In this document: piece by piece, positions 35,245-42,775 of the stretch | Position numbering within the stretch: the first letter of the stretch is position 1 | Layout of the letters: each line of letters begins with the position of its first letter | Assembly (NCBI GenBank): GCA_030550275.1 | Contig: JAUQPR010000002.1 | Coordinates: forward strand, 171,898-235,897 | From: Bacteroidota bacterium | Lineage (GTDB): Bacteria; Bacteroidota; Ignavibacteria; Kapaibacteriales; HRBIN21 | Direction of reading: 5' to 3' | DNA: 64,000 nucleotides | Made by a program: the position numbers and the translations under genes | The notes under the pieces: generated by a model | What the model was told of the DNA's origin: nothing | Databases searched by the model: none | What the model saw: the letters and a program-made list of their open reading frames with translations, nothing else

Positions 35245-36075
35245 TTACTGAGACATGCTCGACAAGAGCTCGCCGACAGGGGTTTGCTCCTGCTGCCAGC
35301 GTTCAAACTCCTGTGCCGATTCCACAACCAGGACACCGCGCATGATGTAGTGCCCTTGCCCGCAGAGCTCGGCACAGGGGATATCGTATGTGCCCGCTAC
35401 CGTGGGCACAAACCAGAAGCGCGTTGTCATCCCCGGGACAGCATCCTGCTTGACCCGCATCGCTGGGATAAAGAAGCTGTGCAGCACATCCTTTGCCGTG
35501 ATGAGCACCTCCACCGGCTGATTGAGCGGCAGGTGCATCTCCGTTACCACGAAGTCATCACGTCCGGCTGGGTCCTCCGGGTCAATCCCGAACGGGTTCT
35601 CATCGCTGATGAAGCGCGGATCGAAGCGCCCCAGTTTCCCATCCGGTCCAGGGTACTGGAAGCGCCAAGCGAACTGCTCGCCAACGACGCGCACCCGGAG
35701 CGCCTCCGCTGGCGCCGGTCCCTGAATCTGGAACCACGCCCTCGTCCCCGCAGCGATGAGCCCAGTCAGTACCACCGCCGGGATCAGCGTGTAGGTTAGC
35801 TCCAGTGGCTTGTTCTCCAGGTAGAAATACGCCCGCTGCTCCGCCGACCGTGCCCGGTAGCGCCAGACAAAGTACGCCAGGAGCACGTGCACCAGCACGA
35901 ACACTATGCCGGTCACTACCAAGGTGATGTTGAACAGCGTGTCAATCCATGCCCCATGTACCGATGCCAGCGGCGGCAACCACCACCAGCGCTCCCCTAT
36001 CGTCACCACCCCAACTGCCACCAACAGGAGCACCGCCAGGGCAAAGAGCACTCCCTGGTTGCTGGACCGCTCCAT
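35245..36075 (-). CDS. coxB: Cytochrome c oxidase subunit II (Cu-A)
   Basis: Receives electrons from cytochrome c through a binuclear copper centre. The 276 residues show two helices (about 8-28 and 46-70) and a periplasmic cupredoxin domain with DVLHSFFIP and CAELCGQGHYIM, supplying the Cu-A ligands. There is no fused cytochrome c domain, so this is aa3-like despite the caa3-type subunit IV. First gene of the oxidase operon; a one-mismatch promoter element TATATTCG lies at 36171-36178 on the minus strand. Confidence 0.95.
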   Translation of the reverse strand: MERSSNQGVLFALAVLLLVAVGVVTIGERWWWLPPLASVHGAWIDTLFNITLVVTGIVFVLVHVLLAYFVWRYRARSAEQRAYFYLENKPLELTYTLIPAVVLTGLIAAGTRAWFQIQGPAPAEALRVRVVGEQFAWRFQYPGPDGKLGRFDPRFISDENPFGIDPEDPAGRDDFVVTEMHLPLNQPVEVLITAKDVLHSFFIPAMRVKQDAVPGMTTRFWFVPTVAGTYDIPCAELCGQGHYIMRGVLVVESAQEFERWQQEQTPVGELLSSMSQ

Positions 36076-36564
36076 CTGACTTCGGCTCCCGTACTGTTGT
36101 ACATGAGCTGCTCTGGCTCAGCAGCACGCCGTATCTCTCTCATCGGGCGCACTGAGGAGCACCTTGGACGCGAATATATACGTTTTTCCCCTGCCCGATA
36201 TTGACTGCAGGTCTCTCCTCGACCGCGCCCTCCCCTCCGGAGGCTTCCCGCTCCACGGGACCAGTACTGCCCTCAACTCGGGACCAGTACTGCCCTCAAC
36301 TCCGGCTCACAAGCATGCCTTGGCATCTCCAACGCATCGGAGCCACACCCACAGCAGTGGCACAGGAACCCACACTCATTCCAGAGACATATCCGCTTCC
36401 CTCCGGTGTGCACGGCTGAATACAAGCCCGTACACGAGTTCCACATCGAGGCAAGCATGCCATGTTCGCACCCGATTGTAAGCTGAGCAAGCACACAGTG
36501 CTCCAATCCCGGCGACAGCCCCGATGGGAAGCCCCAGCATGTTCCACTGTTTCAGGAGGCAGCC
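36076..36564. other. Gene-poor intergenic region upstream of coxB
   Basis: About 490 bases with no gene I can support on either strand. It holds the probable coxB promoter (36171-36178), the 23-bp tandem repeat at 36256-36301, and otherwise undistinguished DNA of intermediate composition. It ends at the small ORF with a strong ribosome-binding site. No tRNA, insertion sequence or array is visible. Confidence 0.6.
36256..36301. repeat. Perfect 23-bp tandem direct repeat, two copies
   Basis: The unit starting CGGGACCAGTACTGCCC occurs at 36256-36278 and again, without any gap or mismatch, at 36279-36301. Each copy contains the near-palindrome CCAGTACTGC. It lies between the coxB promoter region and the decayed T9SS gene. 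It could be a regulator site duplicated in tandem or a slippage product. Confidence 0.8.
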
Positions 36565-36708
36565 ATGCATACGACAGGACTACCCAATGGAAACGTGAGA
36601 GCGTGGGGTGTGGGAATGTGGCATCTCATTGCAATATGGGAGATGGCAGGAACGCCGCCACAGGGCGCGACGAAGCCTCCCTACTGGACACAGGTCCCGC
36701 CGGGGTAG
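36565..36708 (+). CDS. Possible small protein (47 residues) with a perfect Shine-Dalgarno
   Basis: The frame ATG 36565 to TAG 36706-36708 encodes a Gly-, Pro- and Trp-rich peptide (MHTTGLPNGNVRAWGVGMWH at the start, ending TQVPPG). AGGAGG at 36554-36559 is spaced five bases from the ATG, the best ribosome-binding site in this region. There is no signal peptide or double-glycine leader and no family. It may be a genuine small gene or the N-terminal remnant of the T9SS cargo gene that decays just downstream. Confidence 0.35.
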   Translation: MHTTGLPNGNVRAWGVGMWHLIAIWEMAGTPPQGATKPPYWTQVPPG

Positions 36709-36990
36709 AAGAAAGGGTGAATCGTGGTCCGCCGACCTTGGAAGGGAGCACCCCAAATCCTCAGTATGAGCACTACAATTCGCTTTTCACTCCCACAGCG
36801 CTCGCATGTCACGCTGAAGCTCTTCGATGTTCTCGGCAGAGAGGTAGCGACGCTGGTGGATGGAGAGATGGCAGCTGGTGAGCACTCGGTGCCATTTACC
36901 GCCGAAGGAATTCCCGGCGGAGTGTACATCGTGCAGATGAGTGCTGGAAACGTGATAAATATAAGTTTTGACAAACGAGATTTACTTTAA
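36709..36990 (+). pseudogene. Decayed T9SS cargo protein: C-terminal sorting domain with frameshift and replaced end
   Basis: Two frames together restore a type IX secretion sorting domain: VEERVNRGPPTLEGSTPNPQ in one frame, then, after one extra base at T36765, MSTTIRFSLPQRSHVTLKLF and LGREVATLVDGEMAAGEHSV through GGVYIVQMSAGN. A sorting domain normally continues for about ten residues to a basic end; here the sequence changes at about 36952 to VINISFDKRDLL, in AT-rich DNA, and stops at 36988. The gene has therefore lost its N-terminus, taken a frameshift and had its end replaced at an insertion junction. Confidence 0.75.
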
Positions 36991-37050
36991 TTCGATTATT
37001 ACTACTTTGGAACATATAGCTCTGCGGCTAGCTTAGATGTTGCGTATGTT

Positions 37051-37671
37051 TTGAGGAATATTCTCCGTGATGGATTTATCTTTCTCGATGTTGGAGCAAA
37101 TGTAGGATTACCTAGCCTCTATGCATCGAAGCTCATACCCAATGGTAAGGTCTATGCAATCGAACCTATACCCAAAACGTTTGAGAAGTTGGAACTTAAC
37201 ATTAAATTGAATAGATTAAAGGAAATAACGGCTCTACGCAATGCAATTGCAAATCGAAGTGGGAGGAGTCAAATGGAATATTACCCTGCAAATAGTGGGT
37301 TATCACACTTGAAAGCAAACTGCGTTTCTTCTTTACCTACCGTCTGGGTGGAATGCATAACACTAGATGAATTATTAGATCGGATTGGTATAGTACCTCA
37401 TGTTATAAAACTTGATTGTGAAGGAGCGGAACCCTTAATCCTTGAAGGAGCTCAATTAAGTCTGAAACATAAAGAATTGCGCTACATGATTATGGAAGTC
37501 AACAACAATCTCCTAGAAGGTAACATGAGCAACGGGCGCGAACTCATTTCAATACTTCGTGAATATGGCTTTACTGTTCGTCATATCAAAACCGATGGAA
37601 TATTATCAGATGAATTTCCCTTCCATCTTTCTTATTTTAACATACTCGCATGGAAAGGATGCTCACTATGA
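37051..37671 (+). pseudogene. FkbM family methyltransferase, probably truncated or disrupted at its N-terminus
   Basis: SAM-dependent O-methyltransferase domain of the FkbM type, often acting on glycans: FLDVGANVGLPSLYASKLIP, VYAIEPIPKTFEKL and VIKLDCEGAEPLILEGAQ are all present. The frame is open back to 36991 (reading FDYYYFGTYSSAASLDVAYV, typical FkbM N-terminal sequence) with no ATG; the first usable start is the TTG at 37051, which lies after conserved sequence. A single TAA (36988-36990) separates it from further FkbM-like residues that are fused in frame to the T9SS remnant. The stop overlaps an ATG (ATGA) opening a 22-codon remnant, MNFCTILNHPYEKRMLEYKY, of a second gene ending at 37736. 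Confidence 0.7.
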
Positions 37672-37754
37672 ACTTCTGCACGATCCTAAACCATCCATAC
37701 GAGAAAAGAATGTTGGAGTACAAATACTTATCATGACCTATTGCCTGAGGTATG

Positions 37755-38423
37755 TTAAAACAAGTCACGCAGAGGCTTATATCGACTGGGTTTGCGAGGA
37801 GGTGATATCAGCATAGTACCCTTGGTACATCGTTGGAACTGTTCGAGTACTTGTTTTGCTTGCTGCCAACAGCCACGTTCTGTACTTCCGTAGCGAATTT
37901 CATAACCAATATGTTCGCATTGTTTATTATAGATCGGTGTAACGATCACCTGCTCTTGTCCTTGTATTTCAGGTGAAACCTCAATCGTGGGTATGCTCAA
38001 CTGGAATATTCGGATTGTTTGGCATTTACTCTTTAGCTGGACAGGATCAGATTGATTCACAAGCCGGAGTTTCACATACCCACTACCAATGAAATCCCCT
38101 TCCAAACGAGACTGTTCTAGGTCTACGCCATCCAAAATGATGCGTATGACCTCGCCAACTTTAAATGTTTCCTCTTGTCCAGGATAAGAGAATGTAATTA
38201 CTCTGCTGGGACGTTCACCCCGAATTCCAACCAACGCAGTATCCTGAACACGAACAACAACGGTATCGTAAACAATCTCACGGGTAGTTGCGGTCTGGAA
38301 CGATGCGGTCTGGAACGATGTGCAGCCATGTGTCAGAAGTATCAAGCCAGCTATTGTGACCACTGCGCATCCAATCCATTGGATGCCTCGCAGACCCTGA
38401 TTTAAACAATAGTAACGTTCCAT
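37755..38423 (-). CDS. Envelope-anchored protein of unknown function (third gene of island operon)
   Basis: A 222-residue protein with a hydrophobic segment at about 14-34 ending in THGC, an atypical lipobox, then a short duplicated SFQTASFQTAT spacer and a beta-rich soluble domain with several Cys residues in its C-terminal half (for example QCEHIGYEIRYG and RGCWQQAK). It is expected to sit outside the inner membrane. Twelve bases separate it from the gene upstream. No family recognised. Composition is AT-rich compared with flanking genes. Confidence 0.7.
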   Translation of the reverse strand: MERYYCLNQGLRGIQWIGCAVVTIAGLILLTHGCTSFQTASFQTATTREIVYDTVVVRVQDTALVGIRGERPSRVITFSYPGQEETFKVGEVIRIILDGVDLEQSRLEGDFIGSGYVKLRLVNQSDPVQLKSKCQTIRIFQLSIPTIEVSPEIQGQEQVIVTPIYNKQCEHIGYEIRYGSTERGCWQQAKQVLEQFQRCTKGTMLISPPRKPSRYKPLRDLF

Positions 38424-38435
38424 GGAACAACCTCG

Positions 38436-39605
38436 CTAGTAGTTGTAGTTCGTTTCTATTTTCAGTTTGCGGTAAACTCGGAGAACATTCACATACTCAC
38501 TGTCGATCGTCGTTGGCTTTTTCGATGGTAAGTAATGGAGAAAGCGCGCGTTGAGTTTGCGAAATTCATCCCATTCTTTTGGCGAAACGAGGCGTTCAAA
38601 CTTTGCTCCCATTGGGACTCGAGGATAAGGTGGAAAGTGACCCACTAGGAAAATGTACGGAGTAGGACCCAGGGTGTCCTTCCGGAGTGTATCAAGGCAC
38701 TGCCTAAACAAGAACGATAAACTGAAGAAGGTTGCTTTCCGCAATCGAGTAAGTGGAGGTGGGAGTGCTGTATCGCTCGCTTGCCCGGACCATAGGAAAG
38801 CCGAGCCATTAGCAGGTCCATCATTCCATATCACCATACGGAATTCTTCCCCCGTCACGTTTTGAACATAGTGGAGAAAATCTCGTGCTTCGGTATTCGA
38901 TAATCGATCGAGAAACATACTGTAGACCACTGCGTTCCCTTCGAATTCTTCGGTCTCTGGGCATGGCCGCCACGCTGTAAGCGGGAGGGATAATCGTTTA
39001 AGTTTGAGGTGAAGAGAATCCTGTAAAAAGCTGAGCAACCGTTCTTCGGGTGTTTTCCGCATCGCTTGAATTCCATAGAGCACGATTTGGCCTGACCTTG
39101 GCGTTAGTCCCTGGAGTTCCTCAATAAGCTTTGCAACATGAGAGCTCGTATAGCATGGTGGAAAGCTACCCGCCAGAACTAAGAGTGCGTTTCGGTCATA
39201 GGGAACGTTCTGAAAAAAGGTACGCATGAGCGAGGAGAGTTCACCACTGGAGGGAACAACGGCGGTATCAAACGAGAAAAATGCCCTCAACGAATCCAGC
39301 AACGTTTGACTCCACATGTTCTTCCCTTGCATATATCCACGTCGAATCTTCAGATAACTCTGCGATGTAACGTGTGGTGGAGCATAAAGCTGAAGTTCTA
39401 CGACGTGGGGTTGCTTCTCGATGATTTTCTGATGCAGTTGGGTAATGAAGCTCTCACGATGCAGGCTGTCGGTCATCGATTCGTTCGTCGGGATGAGGAC
39501 GTAAACGCGGAGTATTTCCTCCGATGACTTCGAGCTCAAGAGAACAATCACCACACCAACAATGAGCAAACCCAGGATGGTAAGGATAATCTTTCGCCTA
39601 CTCAT
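38436..39605 (-). CDS. Single-pass membrane protein with large extracytoplasmic domain (second gene of island operon)
   Basis: A 389-residue protein with a basic N-terminus and one membrane helix at about 5-24 (IILTILGLLIVGVVIVLL). The exported part begins ILRVYVLIPTNESMTDSLHR and later has NALLVLAGSFPPCY; this layout recalls a von Willebrand A fold whose metal-site D-x-S-x-S has become T-N-E-S-M, but the resemblance is weak and unproven. The ATG overlaps the TGA of the large membrane protein gene as ATGA. Function unknown. Confidence 0.75.
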   Translation of the reverse strand: MSRRKIILTILGLLIVGVVIVLLSSKSSEEILRVYVLIPTNESMTDSLHRESFITQLHQKIIEKQPHVVELQLYAPPHVTSQSYLKIRRGYMQGKNMWSQTLLDSLRAFFSFDTAVVPSSGELSSLMRTFFQNVPYDRNALLVLAGSFPPCYTSSHVAKLIEELQGLTPRSGQIVLYGIQAMRKTPEERLLSFLQDSLHLKLKRLSLPLTAWRPCPETEEFEGNAVVYSMFLDRLSNTEARDFLHYVQNVTGEEFRMVIWNDGPANGSAFLWSGQASDTALPPPLTRLRKATFFSLSFLFRQCLDTLRKDTLGPTPYIFLVGHFPPYPRVPMGAKFERLVSPKEWDEFRKLNARFLHYLPSKKPTTIDSEYVNVLRVYRKLKIETNYNY

Positions 39606-41101
39606 AGTTGCTTCCTCCGAATGAGGTCGCCGTACCGATCATGCATGGGCAATTCGATTGGTTTCAATTTATGCTGCTGGAGGTATGTTTCAAATTCTTC
39701 ATCTGATTTAAACGTGGAACGAAGGATACCCATAAGACGATTACACTCAGAGATAAGCTTCTGCTCATCTCCAAACCATAGCAATGGTATTCTGTGTCGA
39801 ATAAATTGAAACAAGTACCACAATCCAGCTCCAGAGAACCCCAATCCAAAGTGAAGCGCTCCAATTACCAATCCCCAAAAGATTGTTTGACCAATGAGCT
39901 TTTGAAGCTCTGCTCCCTGGATGTATAACGCGACCGTGTATACCAACAACTTCACGACTCCCCAAAGTATGAGACCTGCTCTCCCTTTTGCGCGATGCTC
40001 ATCTACTTCTTCTATCTGGTGTCTGTCCCGGGTCGAGTATCCACTGGCGTATAGTGCTAAAAGAGCATCAAGCACAACGAACAGCACTGCTGCCAGCCAT
40101 ATCCAGGTATCTCCCTCTTGAAAGAGAACCTCTACAATTGGTCTAAGAAGCGATTTGGAGACAAAAAGGTCAGCCACTAATAGAATGAGAGAGATAATCA
40201 TTGCTGTCATGAAAAACTCTTCGGAGTGAGGGAGCGTCTCGAGTTCTTGGCGAAATTGTTGGTATCGCTCTCGTTGCTCCTTAGCCTTTACTATGCGTCG
40301 ATTTATCTTTTGAATCCGTTTTGTTGCTTGTGTACGCTCCCACCCTCGATTCTTCGGCTTCATTTCCCGAGTTGATTGCAACTCATGTACACTAGTGTTA
40401 AGCTCTAAATCATGCTCTTTGACGTATCTCTGGTACTCTCCATCATCAGAGAATGTACTGCGGAGGATATCCAAGTATTTCTTGTGCTTGAGTTCGATGT
40501 ATTCTTTGGTTTCAGAAAGTACTAATGGAAAACAGTGTCGAATGTACGCGAATAGATACCACAGCCCCGCTCCAAAGATTTTGAGTAGTGCATATACGAC
40601 TAAGATCAACAATACTTGTAGCCATATTCCCCACGGTATAGTATTTAGCGCAAATCTTCCACTATACTGGTCTTGAAGGTAGAAAAATAAGGCTATCAAT
40701 TTGCCAAGCCCCAAAAATCCCATCACCAATAGGCCAAGTTTCTGGTGACGTTTCCGGCGTAGTTCTCCTTCCGCTAAGTATCCACTGGCTAAGACGGCGA
40801 TGCCAGCATCGATGAGACTTACAACTGTCGCTAGTAGCCATGGTGGTAAGCCAAATTGCACAGCAAACGATTCCAACGTTGTACTCGAGACCCACCAGTC
40901 TAATACCAGCGCCCCTATGCTCACAATTGCTGCCCACACTAAGAAGCTATCGTTATCAGGTTTTGGCTCCTGGCGAAATTGTTGACACTCGAGCTCTGCT
41001 TTTACCCGTGACTCCCACTGCCTCTTTAACTCACGAAGTCTCTGCGTTATCTTCCTGCGCCGCTCTTGGTTATGTTGCTCATGTGCTTCGCCGGTAGCCA
41101 T
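39602..41101 (-). CDS. Internally duplicated eight-helix membrane protein of unknown function (first gene of island operon)
   Basis: A 499-residue protein made of two homologous halves. Each has a basic coiled-coil stretch ending QQFRQE, four hydrophobic helices and a cytoplasmic tail. Matching blocks are SLIDAGIAVLASGYL (95) and VVLDALLALYASGYS (342); GAGLWYLFAYIRHCFPL (177) and GAGLWYLFQFIRHRIPL (424); LRSTFSDDGEYQRYVKEH (213) and LRSTFKSDEEFETYLQQH (460). The offset is 247 residues in all three. The ATG at 41101 is chosen because the conserved part begins soon after; the longer frame to 41179 crosses an inverted repeat. Probable transporter- or scaffold-like subunit; no family recognised. 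Confidence 0.8.
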   Translation of the reverse strand: MATGEAHEQHNQERRRKITQRLRELKRQWESRVKAELECQQFRQEPKPDNDSFLVWAAIVSIGALVLDWWVSSTTLESFAVQFGLPPWLLATVVSLIDAGIAVLASGYLAEGELRRKRHQKLGLLVMGFLGLGKLIALFFYLQDQYSGRFALNTIPWGIWLQVLLILVVYALLKIFGAGLWYLFAYIRHCFPLVLSETKEYIELKHKKYLDILRSTFSDDGEYQRYVKEHDLELNTSVHELQSTREMKPKNRGWERTQATKRIQKINRRIVKAKEQRERYQQFRQELETLPHSEEFFMTAMIISLILLVADLFVSKSLLRPIVEVLFQEGDTWIWLAAVLFVVLDALLALYASGYSTRDRHQIEEVDEHRAKGRAGLILWGVVKLLVYTVALYIQGAELQKLIGQTIFWGLVIGALHFGLGFSGAGLWYLFQFIRHRIPLLWFGDEQKLISECNRLMGILRSTFKSDEEFETYLQQHKLKPIELPMHDRYGDLIRRKQL

Positions 41102-41152
41102 CTGGAGGCTCGAAATTGTCTGACATCTACCACTCAAAGAAGCAACCACGGT

Positions 41153-41176
41153 CCACACGCCCCTGATTGCGTGTGG
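41153..41176. repeat. Perfect 8-bp inverted repeat in the island operon leader
   Basis: CCACACGC at 41153-41160 and GCGTGTGG at 41169-41176, separated by eight bases. It lies between the promoter element and the first ATG, so it could fold as an RNA hairpin in the leader or act as an operator on DNA. There is no U-tract, so a terminator is unlikely. Confidence 0.6.
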
Positions 41177-41266
41177 CATTCGCTCGGGGAATCAGCAAGT
41201 CGGTACACCAACACCATCCTGCGAGCGCGGTCATGCGTGCCAGCGGACGCATAGCTTCACTACGCC

Positions 41267-41274
41267 CAAAATTA
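41267..41274 (-). promoter_or_regulatory. Promoter -7 element (TAATTTTG) of the island operon
   Basis: Exact TAnnTTTG on the minus strand about 165 bases before the ATG at 41101, much further than the 27-38 bases usual in this window, implying a long untranslated leader. Confidence 0.55.
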
Positions 41275-41449
41275 TGAAACCAGCGTTTGCTGTACAAGCA
41301 CAATGCCGTTGCCGCGTACATGAGAATGTTCCCTCATGCAGTACAGCAACAGCTACGAGTCGCCTTCTTTGGGTTCTAATCAACCTACCACTAACGAACC
41401 ATCTGCAGAACGTGGCAGACTAGGGAAGTGACACCCCGGCGCTGCCGCC

Positions 41450-42775
41450 TCACCGGGCTGCCGTTTGCACCTCCTGCGGTGCTCGAGGGGAACGGACACG
41501 CCACAGCAACGCTGCTCCCCCGAGGAAGAGCATGCCCACAGCGGCGATTGCCCATCGGTAGCTCCCCGTGAACTGCACCACCAATCCAAACAGCAGCGGA
41601 CCGAACCAACTGGAGCCCCGCTCGCTGATTTCGTACAGCCCAAAGTATCCCGCTTCCTGCCCTTTGGGGATGAAGAGCGAAAACATCGAACGCGAGAGCG
41701 CCTGTGTTCCCCCCAGTACAAGCCCGATTGCTGCAGCGGCGAAGGTAAATTCGGTTCCGCTGCGCAGGGCAATCCCGCTGTAGGCGATAATCCCCATCCA
41801 CACCAGCAAGCTCAACAGCAGCGCGCGTTTCGTCCCAAGCCGTGTTCCCAACACCCCGAAGAGCAGCGCTCCAGCAAAGGCAACAAACTGCACCATGAGA
41901 ATCGTCGCCGTCAGCGCCTCCATCCGAATACCCAGTTCGTGTACGGCGAATTGCCCTGCCAGCGCGATGACCGTCTGCACGCCGTCGTTGTAGAGAAAGT
42001 ACGCTGCCAGGAAGAGCACCGCCGAACGCTGCCGGAGCATCTGCTGCAGCACCTGGGCAAGTCCACTCCAGCCGCTGCGCCACAGGGAAAGAGATTTCGG
42101 TACCGAGCGCACAGGGGCTCGCTCACGGAGTCCAAGCGCTGGAATGAGCGTAAAGATTCCCCACCATACCCCCGCCGATGCCAGGCAGATCCGTACGACA
42201 TGCTCTAGCTCAAGCCCCACCTCCGGCGCCCAGCTCAACAGCAGCAGATTCCCCGCCAGGAGGATTCCCCCACCGAGGTACCCGATTGCCCACCCGCGGG
42301 AGGAAACCACATCGCGCTCCTCCGGTGACGCCAGCTCCGGCAGAAAGGCATTGTACATCACCACCGATGCCCCAAAGCAGAGGTTTGCCACCACGAAGAG
42401 CGCACCTCCGAGCAGCACCCGATCCCCTTCGACCCAATACAGCCCAACGGTTGCCGCCGCCCCGAGATAGGCAAACAGCAGCAACAACCGCTTCTTCCAT
42501 CCGGTGGAATCCGCCAGCGCTCCCAGCAGTGGCAACAGCAGCACCTGCAGCCCAACCGAAAGCGCCACCAGGTACGGATAGTAGGCGTCCGGAGCAATCG
42601 GCACACCCAACACCCACAGCATCCCGTCCCGAGCCGCCCGATGGGCAAGCGCGGTCAGGTACGGTCCCAACAGCACCGTCAGCACTGTGGTCGGGAATGC
42701 CGAATTCGCCCAATCGTAGAAGTACCAGGCGCGCCGTTCCCGCCGCAGCTCTGGGCTATTCGTAGCGGAGGGCAT
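41450..42775 (-). CDS. UMF1-type major facilitator superfamily transporter
   Basis: A 441-residue twelve-helix permease. The N-terminal RRAWYFYDWANSAFPTTV is the hallmark of the UMF1 (Atg22-like) family, and SLIFIPKG-like FSLFIPKGQEAGYFGLYE near the C-terminus is also characteristic. Substrate is unknown. ATG at 42775, overlapping the ABC permease gene by 20 bases, so the two are probably co-transcribed. Confidence 0.88.
   Translation of the reverse strand: MPSATNSPELRRERRAWYFYDWANSAFPTTVLTVLLGPYLTALAHRAARDGMLWVLGVPIAPDAYYPYLVALSVGLQVLLLPLLGALADSTGWKKRLLLLFAYLGAAATVGLYWVEGDRVLLGGALFVVANLCFGASVVMYNAFLPELASPEERDVVSSRGWAIGYLGGGILLAGNLLLLSWAPEVGLELEHVVRICLASAGVWWGIFTLIPALGLRERAPVRSVPKSLSLWRSGWSGLAQVLQQMLRQRSAVLFLAAYFLYNDGVQTVIALAGQFAVHELGIRMEALTATILMVQFVAFAGALLFGVLGTRLGTKRALLLSLLVWMGIIAYSGIALRSGTEFTFAAAAIGLVLGGTQALSRSMFSLFIPKGQEAGYFGLYEISERGSSWFGPLLFGLVVQFTGSYRWAIAAVGMLFLGGAALLWRVRSPRAPQEVQTAAR

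Larger units (their letters stand above)
36955..41400. other. AT-rich horizontally acquired island
   Basis: Composition changes abruptly at about 36952 and recovers by about 41400. Hand counts on single 60-base lines give 22 G+C at 37441, 27 at 38461 and 21 at 39661, against 41 at 46081 in the flank. The island carries an FkbM gene on the plus strand and a three-gene operon on the minus strand. There is no integrase, transposase, tRNA junction or terminal repeat that I can see, so the mode of entry is unknown. The operon has a TAATTTTG promoter, so the donor was probably a related bacterium. Confidence 0.8.
41102..41449. other. Intergenic region: island operon leader and right island edge
   Basis: About 350 bases with no supported gene. 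It contains the minus-strand promoter element at 41267-41274, an untranslated leader of roughly 160 bases for the island operon with a perfect inverted repeat, and, from about 41400, GC-rich DNA leading to the end of the MFS gene. Confidence 0.6.

Noticed and set aside
36256..36301. Tandem 23-bp units as the start of a CRISPR array
   Set aside because: The copies are adjacent with no spacers, there are only two, and no cas genes are in the window.
37559..37816. 85-codon plus-strand frame overlapping the FkbM gene end
   Set aside because: Most of it is out of frame within the FkbM coding region and the rest overlaps the minus-strand island gene; no conserved pattern.
36955..41400. Prophage or insertion sequence explaining the AT-rich island
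   Set aside because: No integrase, transposase, phage structural gene, terminal inverted repeat or target duplication could be found by reading both edges.
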